Made by a program: the position numbers and the translations under genes. Positions 21,240-32,984 of a stretch of DNA of 64,000 nucleotides are shown piece after piece. A model generated the notes under the pieces. It was not told the DNA's origin and did not search any database. It saw only the letters and a program-made list of their open reading frames with translations. The stretch covers positions 46,631,311-46,695,310 of the forward strand of contig OY735224.1 in the NCBI GenBank assembly GCA_963457665.1. Direction: 5' to 3'. Numbering within the stretch: the stretch's first letter is position 1; every line of letters starts with the position of its first letter. The DNA comes from Thysanoteuthis rhombus (Eukaryota > Mollusca > Cephalopoda > Oegopsida > Thysanoteuthidae).

Positions 21240-22655
21240 ACATTCATAGTATTTGACTGCTTTTCTAACAGCTGCAGACGATGTGGGTTCTCATTTCTAG
21301 GCCAGATTTAATTCTGTTCATTTTAATATAGATAAATGATAAAAAAAAAAATTTAAAAAAATTAAAATAGATGAACAATCAATAAAATATATATTGTTAA
21401 TCTAACCATCTGATGAGCTTATATGCAAATTTCCTGTTGGTCCGAGCTCAAATGGGATGCACAAATTGGTTGATTTACCCTCTTCTGATTACAATCATAG
21501 AACCTCCTGAGACAGCAAAAAGAGTTGAGATGGGAAAAATATTAAAAAAATAATTAAAAAAAAAAAAAAAAAGATTTCATAGTTTTGAATTCAAGTGCCG
21601 ATGCATTAAGCGGTCATTGTAAGACGGGTATATTTGATATCATGATCATCTTCGAGTACAAGCCATGTCCTGTCATTGGATACTGACCTCCACTTCACAC
21701 TCAGGACAGCACGGACCATTCTAAGATGGAAGTGTTCCCCATTATTGTATGACGCATCATGAGGTGACCGATTCCAAACTTGAAGACTTCTGTAAAAACC
21801 TAATTATCTTTCCCCGAATAGCTCGCCTAAAGCGATCAAGAAAATTCTGCAGCTTCTCGATGTCATTCAATCTAACAACATAACGAGAATGCATCAATAA
21901 CCACCACTTGCAAATTCACTAATTTGTTAGTGGCCAAATACTATGTAGGTGCAGCAAACAATTGGGTCGACTAATTACTCACCAATATCTACAGCTTTTG
22001 ATCTTTTTTATTAGATCGATAAAGTGAAGTTTCTGATTCAAAAGATTTTCATGTCATAATGAGCCAAAAAGATGACCCTGTGACCCGGTGGTTCATCCTT
22101 TGAGAAATGATTCAAAGGAGAAACTACACTAAAATTAGCATTTGATAGTTCTGTCCCTTGACAAATCACCCATTACAATACCTACAAACTTGGCTACTGT
22201 AGGGTCAAACTCCTGTTTCATTAGAAATTAAAAGCTAAACAAAAATTCATTCCCCTGTACAATATTATTTCAAAACTACATGTCCTATTTCAACTCCTTT
22301 AATAATAGTTTCAGTAAATGAGATTTGCAAACTTCAGAACAAATTGACCATAGTTAGGCTTCAAAGTGATTCTGAGTGAATTTGCTCTCAAATTTTGTAT
22401 ACATCACTGGGTTTGGGTCCGCTTATTGTCATCCATCAAGGTTACATGCTAAAATACAGTCAAAACTTAACAGCAGGCATGAAGACCATACACAGTTATG
22501 TTGCAAATACCTCCGACTACAATGGAGTTTGGTCATTAAAAGATTTAACAATCTGTACATTATATTTGACTATAAGTATATTACATAGATAAGTATAAAT
22601 ATTATTGATGCATAATGCTCTTGGATGTCTAGTTGCCATTCACTTCCCAGCAACT
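21240..22655. other. No recognised gene
   Basis: Poly-A runs at 21342-21352 and 21555-21573. On the minus strand near 21890-21810 a short open stretch reads YVVRLNDIEKLQNFLDRF, which might be a degraded coding fragment, but I cannot identify it. Confidence 0.35.
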
Positions 22656-22659
22656 AAAT

Positions 22660-23120
22660 TTTGTAAAAAATTTTACCCCCACCCACCGCTCTTATTAGGA
22701 CCTACTGCTGATCATCTTCTGAGGGCCCATCTCTCTATTAGTTGGGAGGGGGGCAAGGAGAGATTTGTCAAAATTTCCTCCCGTCAAAAGACAACTATTG
22801 AAAAAGGCAAGGAGAACTTGGTTGTCCAAGTTTAATTGTATCCACTTTTTTTTCAGCAATTTAAACTTTTCTTTCGTTAAAAAAAAAAACAAATAAACAA
22901 AACAAACACACCAAAAGACTTTTCGGTTAAATTTTTTTTTTCGGAAATAAAGTTTTCTTGTCCCTGTCAATACTGTACGTTTTTTTTTTTTTTACTCCCC
23001 CATGTGCCAACCCCATCTTTATTATAAATCTTTCTCAAACAATTGTTCTGTTTTTGAGGTGACCGTAGTTTCCTACCCCTACCCCCGGCTTATTGAGACG
23101 GATTTCCTAAAAACCCACGC
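22660..23120 (+). repeat. Family B2, copy 2
   Basis: Same order of blocks as 7640-8115: GTCAAAAGACAACTATTGA, AAGGAGAACTTGGTTG, CACCAaAAGACTTTTCGGTT, GTCAATACTGTACGTTTT, and CATGTGCCAACCCCATC. Confidence 0.65.
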
Positions 23121-23665
23121 CCCCTGCAATCAAGCACCAAAGACTGGAGTCATATTTGAGAAAAAGCCACATGCTCTTAACCTTCGGACACCAACTTCAT
23201 TCGACACTTATCGCAAGGAGCATCATAAAGTCACAATTTCTGAACTCTAAGTTTTTTCCTCCCAAAACTGAATAATCCTTTCCAAATGGATCGCTGAAGG
23301 AGAAATGAGGGTAGCAGCGACAGGAAAGGAAAGAAAGGGGAAAAGAAAAGGAGGAAGGAGGAGAGGGACAAAGATAAGGAAGACCCAGGGAGAATAAAAA
23401 GGCTCTTAACATTCATACCAGGATGTTTACAGTATCTACATGGTCACCACAGGCTCACATTTCTTTCAAAGAGTCAGCTTGTTTTTGTTTTTTTTTTCCA
23501 ACTTGACGTCAAGTCAACAGTTCTAGGAATGGCAGAAATTCATGTCGGGATCAGATTTTCAAAGGTTAACAGCGTTCGTAAGGAATTAAATGACCCAAAG
23601 AGAGAGTGGTTAAAGAGGGAGACAGCATTCCTAATGAACAAAAAGAGGGGAGGGGGAGGGATAAG
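23121..23665. other. No recognised gene
   Basis: Contains a purine-rich stretch at 23325-23400 and another at 23635-23690. No exon supported. Confidence 0.4.
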
Positions 23666-23669
23666 AAAA

Positions 23670-23773
23670 AGTGAGAGAAAAAAGGAATTATCCTTTTTAA
23701 AAAAATTCAAGATAAACAGAATACAAAAGCTGACTAAACAGTGTTTATAACTAATGTACACACTTCATTTTTA

Positions 23774-23822
<49 letters not shown>

Positions 23823-24005
23823 TTTTCCTTTATCTTTGATAAAATGATTTTTTTTTTTTTCCTGTTTTGGACATTTCAACTGAAATTAACTTGAACAATC
23901 AATTGAAAACATTTTTATATTATCAATATTTTCATTACAGGAACCGAAGTTGATGAGTGTTGCCAAAAATTATACAAACAACATCGGTTTCGAACAATGT
24001 TTTTT
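23670..24005 (+). repeat. Family G, copy 1, with (TA)n
   Basis: Parallels 62330-62605: a GTGTTTATAACTAATGTACA block, a (TA)n run at 23780-23819 (replaced by other AT sequence in the second copy), TTTTGGACATTTCAACTGA, then TTAACTTGAA, ATTACAGGAAC and a TTTCGAACAATG-type end. Non-coding; class unknown. Confidence 0.6.
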
Positions 24006-24539
24006 TTTTCATCTCTTATGATTTCTTACATGACTTTTCAATCGAAACGAAACAAAAAAAAAAAAAAAAAAAAAAAATTGAAAACCAAGGCCAACATCTT
24101 TTTCTTCAAAAAGCCTTTGAAGTTTTCTATCATCCAACCTCATTGAGCAGTGCCCCCATCTTCCTCCACCCCGAAAAACCTCTTGGGTACCAACCACTGA
24201 TGAAAACAACAGTGCAAAGACATTAGTTAATAAAACTAGAGGACATGTCAGAACAGGAGCACAAGACAATGATAGCAAGAACAGTTTGAGAGTCAATACA
24301 AAACACAAAGAGATATGTTTTGGGAACAAACTCAAAAACTGAACATTCAATCCACTTACGGTAGTGGAGGGAGAACAGACCCCACCATCTCTCTCTCAAA
24401 AAAAAAATAAAATAAAAATAAAATAAATAAATTTTAAAAAATGAATAAATAAATAAACTGACTTAAGATTATCATTCACTGATTCATTAGATCAGTTTCC
24501 ATACTAATTGTCATATTCAGCTCATTATGCACTGAAAAA

Positions 24540-24575
24540 CGTCCACTCAGATAGTGTAACAGTTAGCACACCTGC

Positions 24576-24626
<51 letters not shown>

Positions 24627-24840
24627 GGTCCAAGGTTCAATTCCCAGTGCAACTAACAGAATACACTTCAAGTTGTGCTATTGGTGTGGAAGCATCCTTC
24701 GGTGGACTTACATCCTCACAAAGGGGTGAACATGGGATCACTAAGTTGACGCATGCAATAAGAAACTTGGTCGCTGGCTGTTATACTGCAATAGGAATTA
24801 TCCCTTAAGAGACAGATGCTTCATCTCTCTATCAGACAAG
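24540..24840 (+). mobile_element. tRNA-Val-like SINE with (CA)n in the anticodon loop
   Basis: 24549-24583 resembles the D-arm side of a valine tRNA (ATAGTGTAACAGTTAGCACA, then CCTGCCT). The stretch equivalent to the CAC anticodon is expanded into CTCTCTC(AC)n to 24622. AGAAGGTCCAAGGTTCAATT follows, holding a B box GGTTCAATTCC at 24634-24644. The tail past 24650 is unlike that of the SINE at 4960-5335, so its end is uncertain. Confidence 0.65.
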
Positions 24841-25018
24841 TGATAAGGCAGAGTGGTATGGACAAAAATTCACATCCCTGTTTTGCCAAACTGAATTCCG
24901 ATATACAATATATACCCCGGTATTTCCTTGGGGGTTCAACTGCTAGTCAAAGCCACATGAAATTTCACAAGAACCCATTAAAACAAACCAGAATCCAAAT
25001 TACAACAAATGAGATATG
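24841..25018. other. No recognised feature
   Basis: Nothing supportable; leads into an A-rich tract. Confidence 0.35.
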
Positions 25019-25372
25019 AAAAAAAAAAAAAGGCTTATCTCTGGGAAAAAAAATAAAATAAAATATAAAAAAAAAAAAAAGATAAAATTAAAAAAATAAT
25101 TCAAAAAAAATAAAAATAAAAATAATTCAAAAAAAAAAATAAATAAATAAAAATAATTCAAAAAAAAAAATAAATAAATAAAAATAATTCAAAAAAAAAA
25201 ATAAATAAATAAAAATAATTCAAAAAAAAAAAAAAAAAAAAAAATAATAATTCAAAAAATAATTAGAAAAAAAAAATTTTTTTTAAAAATACCACTATTT
25301 CAACTATAACAAGAACATAGAATACTCTGACCACAAAAAAAAAAAAAAAAAAAAAAAAAAAACGAAAATGTA
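25019..25372 (+). repeat. A-rich low-complexity tract with 31-bp periodicity
   Basis: Mostly A with AATAATTC markers at 25121, 25152, 25183 and 25214. That is a 31-bp spacing, so part of the tract is a real tandem repeat (AATAATTCAAAAAAAAAAAT + AAATAAATAAA). Further poly-A runs reach 25362. Confidence 0.85.
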
Positions 25373-25980
25373 AATAGAACAAAAAAGTTTTTTAGGAAGA
25401 GTGGATAGTAATGTGAAGGAGAGATAATGTGTTTGGCTTGCACTCATGGATTGAGAGGGGGGCGGGATTGTGAGGTGGACAGTTGAGTGGAAGGGGGGGG
25501 CGGCATCATAATGGATTCCTTGAATTTAACATTACAGCTCAATCTTATACCACATTAGTAAATATAATGGTGTGTTGTGCCAAGTCCTTACAAGCGACAT
25601 CCAAAAGGACAAATCAACTAATGTAAGCCATACACTGGCATGGACAGCAGAATGAGAACAAACTACTCCCGCCCTAGATGGAATAGATGGTTCAATTCGA
25701 AATTCCCAGATGGTTACCGAATACAGATACAGTATAAGGCCGAACAGTATAAACGCCAAAACATTGTGACTATCACAACCTTGATGGATCACAAATGCAA
25801 TCAAATAAATCCGTGTATAATAATGATGACAGATTCCTCATCTCATGTTCAAACAAAATGTTTTAGATGGTGCGCATGCGCAAAAAAAAAAAAAAATAAA
25901 TAAATAAATAATGTATGTAAGTAGAAAGAAAAAAAAAAAGTATCGATTATGGACATATTTTTATTTTTCTGTCACAAATT
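25373..25980. other. No recognised gene
   Basis: Overlapping open frames of 90 codons (minus) and 87 codons (plus) lie at 25532-25903, but I recognise neither. A-rich runs at 25880-25940. Confidence 0.35.
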
Positions 25981-25984
25981 TCAC

Positions 25985-26265
25985 CTGCTGAGTTATCTAC
26001 AGAAGACCAGGAATGTTTGCAGAAAAAGTTGCCAACTCAAAATATTTTTGCATCAAGTTGACTACCAAAGAAGCACTAAATTCAAAAGAAAAAGAAAAAA
26101 AAAGACACCAAAAAAGGCTAAAAAACACCAAGAAGATTTTAAAAAATGGTCAGGAAAGAGCCAAAATGTCTGAGCACCACTGTGCTAAACCAACAATTTT
26201 TGCTCTGCCAAATGGTTATTTATCCAAGAGAGATTTCCAATTGAAGACAGGAGATTCAACATCGA
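25985..26265 (+). repeat. Family H, copy 2
   Basis: GTTGCCAACTCAAAATATTT, TTGCATCAAGTTGACTACCA, an A-rich stretch with GGCTAAAAA, GAGCACCACTGTGCTAAACC and CTGCCAAATGGTTATTTATC, in the same order as copies at 2815 and 31150. Confidence 0.65.
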
Positions 26266-26873
26266 TGCAGGACTTAATAACAGTAAAAAACCACAAACGT
26301 AGACAATCACAGAGCAGTACTGTGTTCAGTCCTACTTAATAGTAATAGTTCTTATACATCAACTTTGAGAACTAGTATTTTCAAGAAGTGTTGGGGAGGG
26401 TATTTGCATCAAAATATTTCATTGATGTGAGGCAGAGACAAAAAGCATGGCTGCAATCACAGGACAGCATTAAACGCCGCAAAAGTGGGAAACACATGTC
26501 TGATTGGTTCCAACATGTCAGCTTTGAAGTTAGTCCCAAGGCGATTGTGCAGACAAAGACTGATGCAGATAATGAAAGGTTGCAATGAAAATGATAAAAG
26601 CTCAAGATGAGTGACGAAATTGTAGAGCTGCGCTGAGGTGTTCCTTTATAATCGAGACAATTGGTTCAGGCTTAGAAAATTACATTAATTTGGAGAAAAG
26701 ATAAGCTGCATTTATCAACCAATTCCTCGGAGATATTCTTTGAGAAGGAAAATCTAAAAACATTCATCTTTGCTGAGTAGAACAGCAGCAGAATATAGAT
26801 GAAGGAGAGATTAGGAGTCAGAGAAAGAAAGTAATTTGTGGGCTATTATTTCAAGTTGCAATAATTTGGGTAA
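26266..26873. other. No recognised feature
   Basis: Opposed open frames near 26381-26605 are unassigned. No exon supported. Confidence 0.4.
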
Positions 26874-27381
26874 CAGAAAAAGACAGACAGAAAAAGACAG
26901 ACAGAAAAAGACAGACAGAAAAAGACAGACAGAAAAAGACAGACAGAAAAAGACAGACAGAAAAAGACAGACAGAAAAAGACAGACAGAAAAAGACAGAC
27001 AGAAAAAGACAGACAGAAAAAGACAGACAGAAAAAGACAGACAGAAAAAGACAGACAGAAAAAGACAGACAGAAAAAGACAGACAGAAAAAGACAGACAG
27101 AAAAAGACAGACAGAAAAAGACAGACAGAAAAAGACAGACAGAAAAAGACAGACAGAAAAAGACAGACAGAAAAAGACAGACAGAAAAAGACAGACAGAA
27201 AAAGACAGACAGAAAAAGACAGACAGAAAAAGACAGACAGAAAAAGACAGACAGAAAAAGACAGACAGAAAAAGACAGACAGAAAAAGACAGACAGAAAA
27301 AGACAGACAGAAAAAGACAGACAGAAAAAGACAGACAGAAAAAGACAGACAGAAAAAGACAGACAGAAAAAGACAGACAGA
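26874..27381 (+). repeat. 14-bp minisatellite, about 36 copies
   Basis: Tandem CAGAAAAAGACAGA units, about 36 in a row with no visible change. The plus strand is about 80 percent purine. A 14-bp period with no stops gives a 260-codon plus-strand frame and two minus-strand frames above 200 codons (26811-27618). Their peptides repeat every 14 residues and are not proteins. Confidence 0.96.
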
Positions 27382-27995
27382 GAAGATGGATGGAAAAGAT
27401 GGATGGAAAAAAAGGAACTGTTGGCGAGAGAGACGAAAGAAGAGAGAGAAAGAGCGAGAGAAAAGAGAAAAAAAATCCTTTCAAAAGAAAAGAAAAGTTT
27501 CAATAGAAATTATGTGCATAAAGATAAAGAAAAGATGGGCAAGCAATATGGCCGCCATGTGCAAAGAGATTTCCACCAGTTGGCCTTTTTCAGCACAATC
27601 ATTTGCAGAAGGGAATGAAAGGATTTTTCATTGGCCATCAAATGGGCAGATGCAATATTATTCCTGTAGAAGGATCAGATGAAAACCATCTCCTTTATTG
27701 TAGAGTATTCATCGAGAAAAGAATAGCCATATCCAAGTTTTGCTGTGGCTGCTGTTGAGAAAGAAATATAAATGTCTCCATTTGTGACAATAGAGATGAA
27801 TATAGCCAGACATAGCCACTTCTATTGATATCATAAGATGAAAAGATTTCAGAGAATAATTTTAATAGGCATAAGAGTAACAATTTTTAGACTCATTGAC
27901 AATTATGTGGGTCTTGTAGTACTAATCTTTTTATGCAAACATACAAAGAACTCTGCATTTAGAGAGTAAGATTACATTATCATACACAGGTTCAT
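27382..27995. other. No recognised gene
   Basis: 27382-27500 is GA-rich low-complexity sequence. 27520-27690 is better balanced, but no exon can be supported. Confidence 0.4.
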
Positions 27996-28075
27996 TCTAA
28001 CTGTTGTCCGCATCTTAAACCCAATGTTTCAGGCACTGTACCTTCTGGCCTTCTTCAGGAGTCTATCATATCTGG
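27995..28075 (-). mobile_element. Penelope-like tail fragment
   Basis: On the minus strand: CTGAAGA (28058-28052), a GGC…GCC stem, then GAAAC (28030-28026) and ATTGGGTTTAAG. This CTGAAGA-stem-GAAAC layout is common at the ends of PLEs and matches the cores at 13316, 33385, 53214 and near 58885. The bounds are approximate. Confidence 0.5.
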
Positions 28076-29150
28076 TAACATTCTGAAAATTCCCACGTAT
28101 ATCAGGCACTTGAATTCCCAGAGGATACAGACACAAAAAAATATAATGAAATAGATAATTCAAAAAATATAACTATGGATATTTCAAAGATTTACATGAC
28201 TGAAATATGATACACTAGCTGAAAACCCACCCTATGGCTAGCTACAATTTGGACATGGCCGCCTCCCCAACCTCTATAGATAAACACATGATGTACTTTT
28301 TTTTTTTTTTTTTCAAATCACTGAGTACTTTTAGAAAATACTAAATGAGATCATTAGCCAAAAACTTGCCTTACAGGGTGTTTTCCACCAAGTTCCTGTG
28401 ATCCCCAACCCAGGGAGTAAAGTACAGCTGTCAGCTCAACACTATTTGAAAATAGCCACCACAAACCCCAGTGGACCGACTGCCGTCCCAACATCTTCTG
28501 GACGCAGATGGCTGGATCCTTTTCAGATGCAAAAAATTCTAAATTCAACCTAAAATCGTGTGCTTTAGATAGAAGGAGACGCACTGAATTTGATAATTTT
28601 TTTTTCTCTCGTCTGGGATAGGTAGTTCACTAGTTATAAGGGTACAAACATACATACTTGAATACATACATTACAACCTTAAATGTATACATTACAACTT
28701 CAAATATATAAGATAACTGAATATTCAACAAGTACATACAATCTATTCAACTGCTGTAGGCTAAGGGTGTTCCTATGGAACAATGTGCCACCAGATATCC
28801 CCTCATCTATCTCTACATCCAAGACTAGTACCTTCACAGGATACACACCGAGTTTTATATTTGTGAATTATCATTGCTGCCCAGGAGGCCATGTGGAAGA
28901 GATTGATGTGATTTTATAATTAGGGAAAGACATTCGATACCCTTGTGCTCGCTGAAGAGCGAGTGTTGCCTTTTATCCTCTTGGGGTGAAAAACGAGGAA
29001 TAAGAATCCTATTCTGCAGGCACTCCTTATTGCTTTGAAGCAGAGTTGCAATTGGCACCAGGTGTTACGGGAAAAGAATGGCAAGGTTCGTTATCAAAAA
29101 AAAAAAAAAGCATAAATGGTTAAGGGAATCCGATCAAACTTCAACTTGGA
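28076..29150. other. No recognised gene
   Basis: A T run lies at 28300-28315. A CACTAGCTGAAAACCCACCC motif (28212-28231), which resembles a common invertebrate repeat terminus, is echoed at 8848 (CTAGCTGAACCCAG). No exon supported. Confidence 0.4.
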
Positions 29151-29154
29151 GATG

Positions 29155-29320
29155 CGGGTGGCCCGACAGTTGAGAAGGTTCGCATTCATGTTGAACTAAC
29201 GCCCTCGGGAAAGGCGTAAATCCATCTATACTCTCTCCAGTTATGGGGTAAAATAGCAGGGTAGATGGGCCCTTCAGTCTTGATTGGCAACCAGCCAAGG
29301 AGATGGTAGATTCAAATCGA
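29155..29320 (+). mobile_element. SINE family C, copy 1
   Basis: Begins near GGTGGCCCGACAGTTGAG and includes GAACTAACGCCCTCGGGAAA, GTAAATCCATCTATACTCTC and CCAGTTATGGGGTAAAAT. The block GTACTAA(T/C)GCC-G(G)GAAAGGCatGAATC is shared with copies at 40735, 45355, 54335 and 55770. A poly-A run follows at 29468-29497. Confidence 0.6.
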
Positions 29321-29467
29321 AGAGAGTCTTACATGAAAAGCTGGCAATGAACAGTGTAGGGAACCAGTTCCTGAAATGTACAGTTAACAGGACTGGTGAA
29401 GCTTCGACGGGGCTAGCAAGCAGAAGGGGATCATGATTTATAGTCAAAACCAAAATCGGGGAGAAGG

Positions 29468-29499
<32 letters not shown>

Positions 29500-29950
29500 A
29501 GATAAAAATAAATAAATAAGTAAATAAAAACTGAAGTAAGGGAGACTACCATCTCTACCTCCTTACAACATCAAGTATAATTAGGAGACTTAAATTTTCC
29601 AAGGGGAAATTTTGTATGTTATCACGTATCATTGATGAATTTAGGAAAAAAGGATTAAATGAAAATGTGCCTTGTCGAAGTTTCTCCATTTCGACAAGGT
29701 TGTAATTTTTCCCAAGTTTCATATGTTTTTTAAAATAATGTATATACCAATGTTGAACACATTATTAATGTGAATCGTATACAGAGATGACGATAGTGGC
29801 ATTTTTATTTGATAAATAAATAAAAAGAAAAGTCATACTTGGTTGCTCTGAGGTCTATAATACTATATCATTATACGAGAATGAAATAAACAGAGCAGAA
29901 CCCACACTTAATCATTATCAATGCATAAATAACACCACTAATAGAAATGA
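29321..29950. other. No recognised gene; poly-A
   Basis: Poly-A/T-rich segments at 29468-29530. Nothing else recognised. Confidence 0.4.
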
Positions 29951-29954
29951 AATA

Positions 29955-30062
29955 TAGTTATCGTATTTGATGGCATATTAAGACTCGCTTTTTTTTTTTC
30001 ACGGGGAAAATTGCTCAAAAGAATATACCCTGGCTCTAATATGCGAATTTGAAGTATAGCTA
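29955..30062 (+). mobile_element. MITE fragment (ACCGTATTTnAC…TAAGACGC type)
   Basis: TATCGTATTTGATGGCATAT, TAAGACTCGC, a T run, then AATTGCTCAAAAGAATATAC and ATATGCGAATTTGAAGTATA. The first 30 bp resemble the left end of the TIR element at 39438-39700. Confidence 0.5.
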
Positions 30063-30107
30063 AGCAGCTTTGGCTTTCTCTCGTAAATTACAGCAGTGTC
30101 ATTAGTA

Positions 30108-30190
30108 ACCACCGCTACCCACAACACTGGTTTGAATACTGTTGCTGGATTCAGGTTATTCAGCTGTCCTGATATTCATAAGTATCCATG
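30108..30190 (+). repeat. Family I, copy 1
   Basis: GGTTTGAATACTGTTGCTGG, ATTCAGGTTATT and CATAAGTATCC pair with AGTTTGAACACTGTTGCTGG and TTTAGGTTATT at 41995-42062. Confidence 0.6.
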
Positions 30191-30299
30191 TAATGATTAT
30201 AGAGAAACTATTTGGAAACAAGTTTCGTTCAACACGAGAAATAACCAAACAGCCAACCATATGAATGAATAAAGAAAATCAGTGAACAATTTACCAAAG

Positions 30300-30385
30300 G
30301 TGTTGTTAGCTCAGTTGGTAGAGCAGAGTGGAATCAAGATAGCTTCCTGGTGAAAGCAGGTTAGAGTTCGAAATGAGGCTTTTCT
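30300..30385 (+). mobile_element. tRNA-like SINE head or tRNA pseudogene
   Basis: GTTAGCTCAGTTGGTAGAGC is a near-perfect A box / D arm. A weak B-box-like GTTAGAGTTCGAAATG follows at the right distance. The acceptor and anticodon stems do not pair well, so this is not a functional tRNA gene. Confidence 0.55.
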
Positions 30386-30559
30386 TTATTCATTTACAAG
30401 GATGGCTGTTCAATTTTCTATTCGGTTAATTCTGGTGCCGGACAAGATATGTTACCAAATAAATTGTCTCTATAATTATCACTGATGTCGGACATAAATT
30501 GTCCAATCTAATAACAAACATGTACTAAGACTTTGCGCAGCCGTACCTATTCATAGAGG

Positions 30560-30830
30560 AAACTTGAAATTTGGCGCACACACACACTCCTCTCAAGGAG
30601 TAGGGAAAGTGCCTTTTTTTAAAAAAAAGGCTAAATGAGGTTTTAGTGGGGGTTCAGTTTTCAATGCAAGTTTTTGCTTAATTGGTCCCTTAGTTTGTGT
30701 CCACCCTTATTTTTTTTAAATTGGATATTTTAGTGTCCAACAATCACCCCACTCCCCTTAATTTTTTAATTGATCATCCCAACATGACATGCTGCCAAGA
30801 AACATTTGTTGCCAGGTGGTTAAAAAAAAA
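30560..30830 (-). repeat. Family A repeat, copy 4 (minus)
   Basis: Minus-strand copy holding, on the plus strand, AATTTTTTAATTGATCATCC and GACATGCTGCCAAGAAACA. It lies immediately before a second minus-strand copy, so two members sit in tandem. Confidence 0.65.
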
Positions 30831-31110
30831 AAAATCTTTTCTGAAAATGAGCCTTCTAAATAGGTTTTTGATGGGTGGGGGGGTGGGGGTTAATTGGCAA
30901 TTTACATTTATTTTCAAGTTGATTCTTGATTTAATCCACTCGTTTGAGAATTCAGACTTTTTTTTTTAGTGATCACAGCCCAACAAACTGAGTAACTTCA
31001 TTGATCAGCCTTTTCTCTAATTTCTTAATTGAGCACCTCTAACATGTTATGCTGCCAGAAGACAGTCACATGACGGTTTCTATTGAATGAATAACCTGAC
31101 ACGTTCGTAT
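30831..31110 (-). repeat. Family A repeat, copy 5 (minus)
   Basis: Plus-strand view: TAGTGATCACAGCCCAACAA, TAATTTCTTAATTGAGCACC, ATGTTATGCTGCCAGAAGAC and AGTCACATGACGGTTTCTAT. The last is the reverse complement of the family A 5' end. Confidence 0.7.
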
Positions 31111-31149
31111 TTCATATTTACCAACTGTTACCGTCACAGTCTAAAAGAA

Positions 31150-31430
31150 AAGTACAATGAACAGAGTTATTAGCCGAAAAAATTGCTGAAACTGAAACTT
31201 TATTGCCAAAGCAATATTTTTGCACTAGTTAGACTGTCAAAAAAAAAAAAAAAACACTATAAGAAATAGCCAAAAACACACTGAAAAGATGCTTAAAAAT
31301 GGTAAAAAAATAATTGAAAAAAGGCCAAAATGTTTGAGCACTTCTACACAAATTCAGCAATTTTCATCCTGCCAAATCTTCATTTATCAAAGACGCAATT
31401 CCGTCTGAAGACAGATTTCTCTGAATGAAC
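31150..31430 (+). repeat. Family H, copy 3
   Basis: Same blocks as 25985-26265: ATATTTTTGCACTAGTTAGA, ATGCTTAAAAATGG, AGGCCAAAATGTTTGAGCAC and CTGCCAAATCTTCATTTATC. Confidence 0.65.
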
Positions 31431-31865
31431 CTTTCCTATCAGTGAAAGAGCAAGTAGGCTTAAAAAGTATGGGATAACGAAGAAAAAAAAAAAAAAAAAA
31501 AAAGTTTCATTTCATTAATCTTTAGCACTCAATCAAGGGTGCCAAGATTTTATGCACCAAATAACTTTGAAAGCCTCCAACTTGTGTCTGTTCATGCATA
31601 ATTGACATCGGCATAATACAAGTGCGAAATTTAAACACTATCATTAGGTGATTAGAGTCGCCAGCAGTGGCTTAGCCAACAAAACTGCCCACAGAGTAAT
31701 GGAAGGTTAAGAGAGCATGCATCTCAAAGACACTTTTCAATAGGTTGGTTGATCAATTCCAATTATGTTAAACAGACAAAGGAAGGAAGAGGTGTGACAT
31801 CAAAAGGACATCTATTCCAGTCAATTGTTTTTACCAGCTGCTAATGATGTTGTCATCATAGAAAG
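31431..31865. other. No recognised feature; poly-A
   Basis: Poly-A run at 31482-31503; nothing else recognised. Confidence 0.4.
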
Positions 31866-31869
31866 GCAG

Positions 31870-32150
31870 AATTCCACATTTTCATAATCAAAAAAGGCAA
31901 AAAAACACCATTTACGATTTTCATTGAGAATAAATGCGGAATATTGCAATATTTTACAAGTATGAGAATCAATTGCCTCAAACGAAAACTACTTGCTCTT
32001 CTTGCTACTACAACCACAGACGGTGGCTGCCTTGTTGAACTTATAGTTCTTGTTTGATCAAAAATAATTACATTGAACAGAATTTTCTTCCCTATCATCA
32101 GCCATCTTTCAGGTAACTTTAGGATTCTATCCTCCAAGATCTTATCTTTT
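31870..32150 (+). repeat. Family F, copy 2
   Basis: Partner of 2340-2560 (GTATGAGAATCAATTGCCTC, AAAACTACTTGCTCTTCTTG, CACAGACGGTGG, TTGTTGAACTTATAGTTCTT). Confidence 0.65.
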
Positions 32151-32419
32151 TTTGCGAAGAACTGCATTAAGTACCTTTTGCAGTCTTCCTAGGGATTGAA
32201 TTTTTCTTTTTCATTATCCTTTCAGCATCCAACCATGTCATTTGGCAGAGTCACAGAGGAACATTGATTTTTGAGATTAATAGTATCCATAGGAGTTACA
32301 TTTGTTTATAATCACTTGTGATTAATCTTTCTTGGATATTAAACGCAAATTATCATATTTATGACCTAACTTATCTCCAATACAAGAGAACTGGTCTTAA
32401 TAAAATGGCAGACATTTGT

Positions 32420-32815
32420 TCACAAATCCATAACTAAAAAAAGCACACCGACACACCTTTGCGAATGCCATCGTCAGAGGACGTAATTGTGCATGGATTC
32501 ACCCCTAAAGAAAATCAGTTCTTCCACAGGCTACCATCCAACCTTCCATGAAATATCATTGGAATTCATAAAGAACTATTGGAGCAACATAGGGGAGGTA
32601 ATGGTGCATGGATCCACTCTAAAACCTAATTTCTTCCATAGTCTATTGCTAACTCTTCCACAAAATTCAATTGAAATTCATTCACGACAGGAGATAAATT
32701 TTGCTTTATGTAGTTTGACAACTGCGATGCAGGGGAGATAAAAGTGCATGGATCGGCTCCAAAACTTAATCACTGCTTCTTTAGCCTTTTGGCCACCCTT
32801 CCAAAAATGTCATAT
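32420..32815 (+). repeat. Degenerate ~115-140-bp tandem repeat
   Basis: GTGCATGG recurs at 32489, 32604 and 32744. Each is followed by an AAAACTTAATCACTTCTTCC-like block and TTCCACAAAATTCAATTGAA. Similar units occur at 40134-40455 and 7385-7470. The class is unknown. Confidence 0.65.
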
Positions 32816-32984
32816 AAAGAGATCCAATTTACAAGTACAAAGAATCTGAAGTCATCAAGAAAACTGAAAAATAAATAAAGAGGAAATAGAACTTTCACTT
32901 CAGAATCTGTGAGCGGAAGACCCCTACATATACCATAAGAGAAACAGTGGCTTATTTTACTGTTACTAACTTGAAACAACCAAA

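Noticed and set aside
26811-27618. Open frames of 212-260 codons
   Set aside because: By-product of the 14-bp array; low-complexity KKTDRKRQ- or SVCLFLSV-type repeats.
30300-30385. Functional tRNA gene
   Set aside because: Good A box, but the B box and stems are too decayed.
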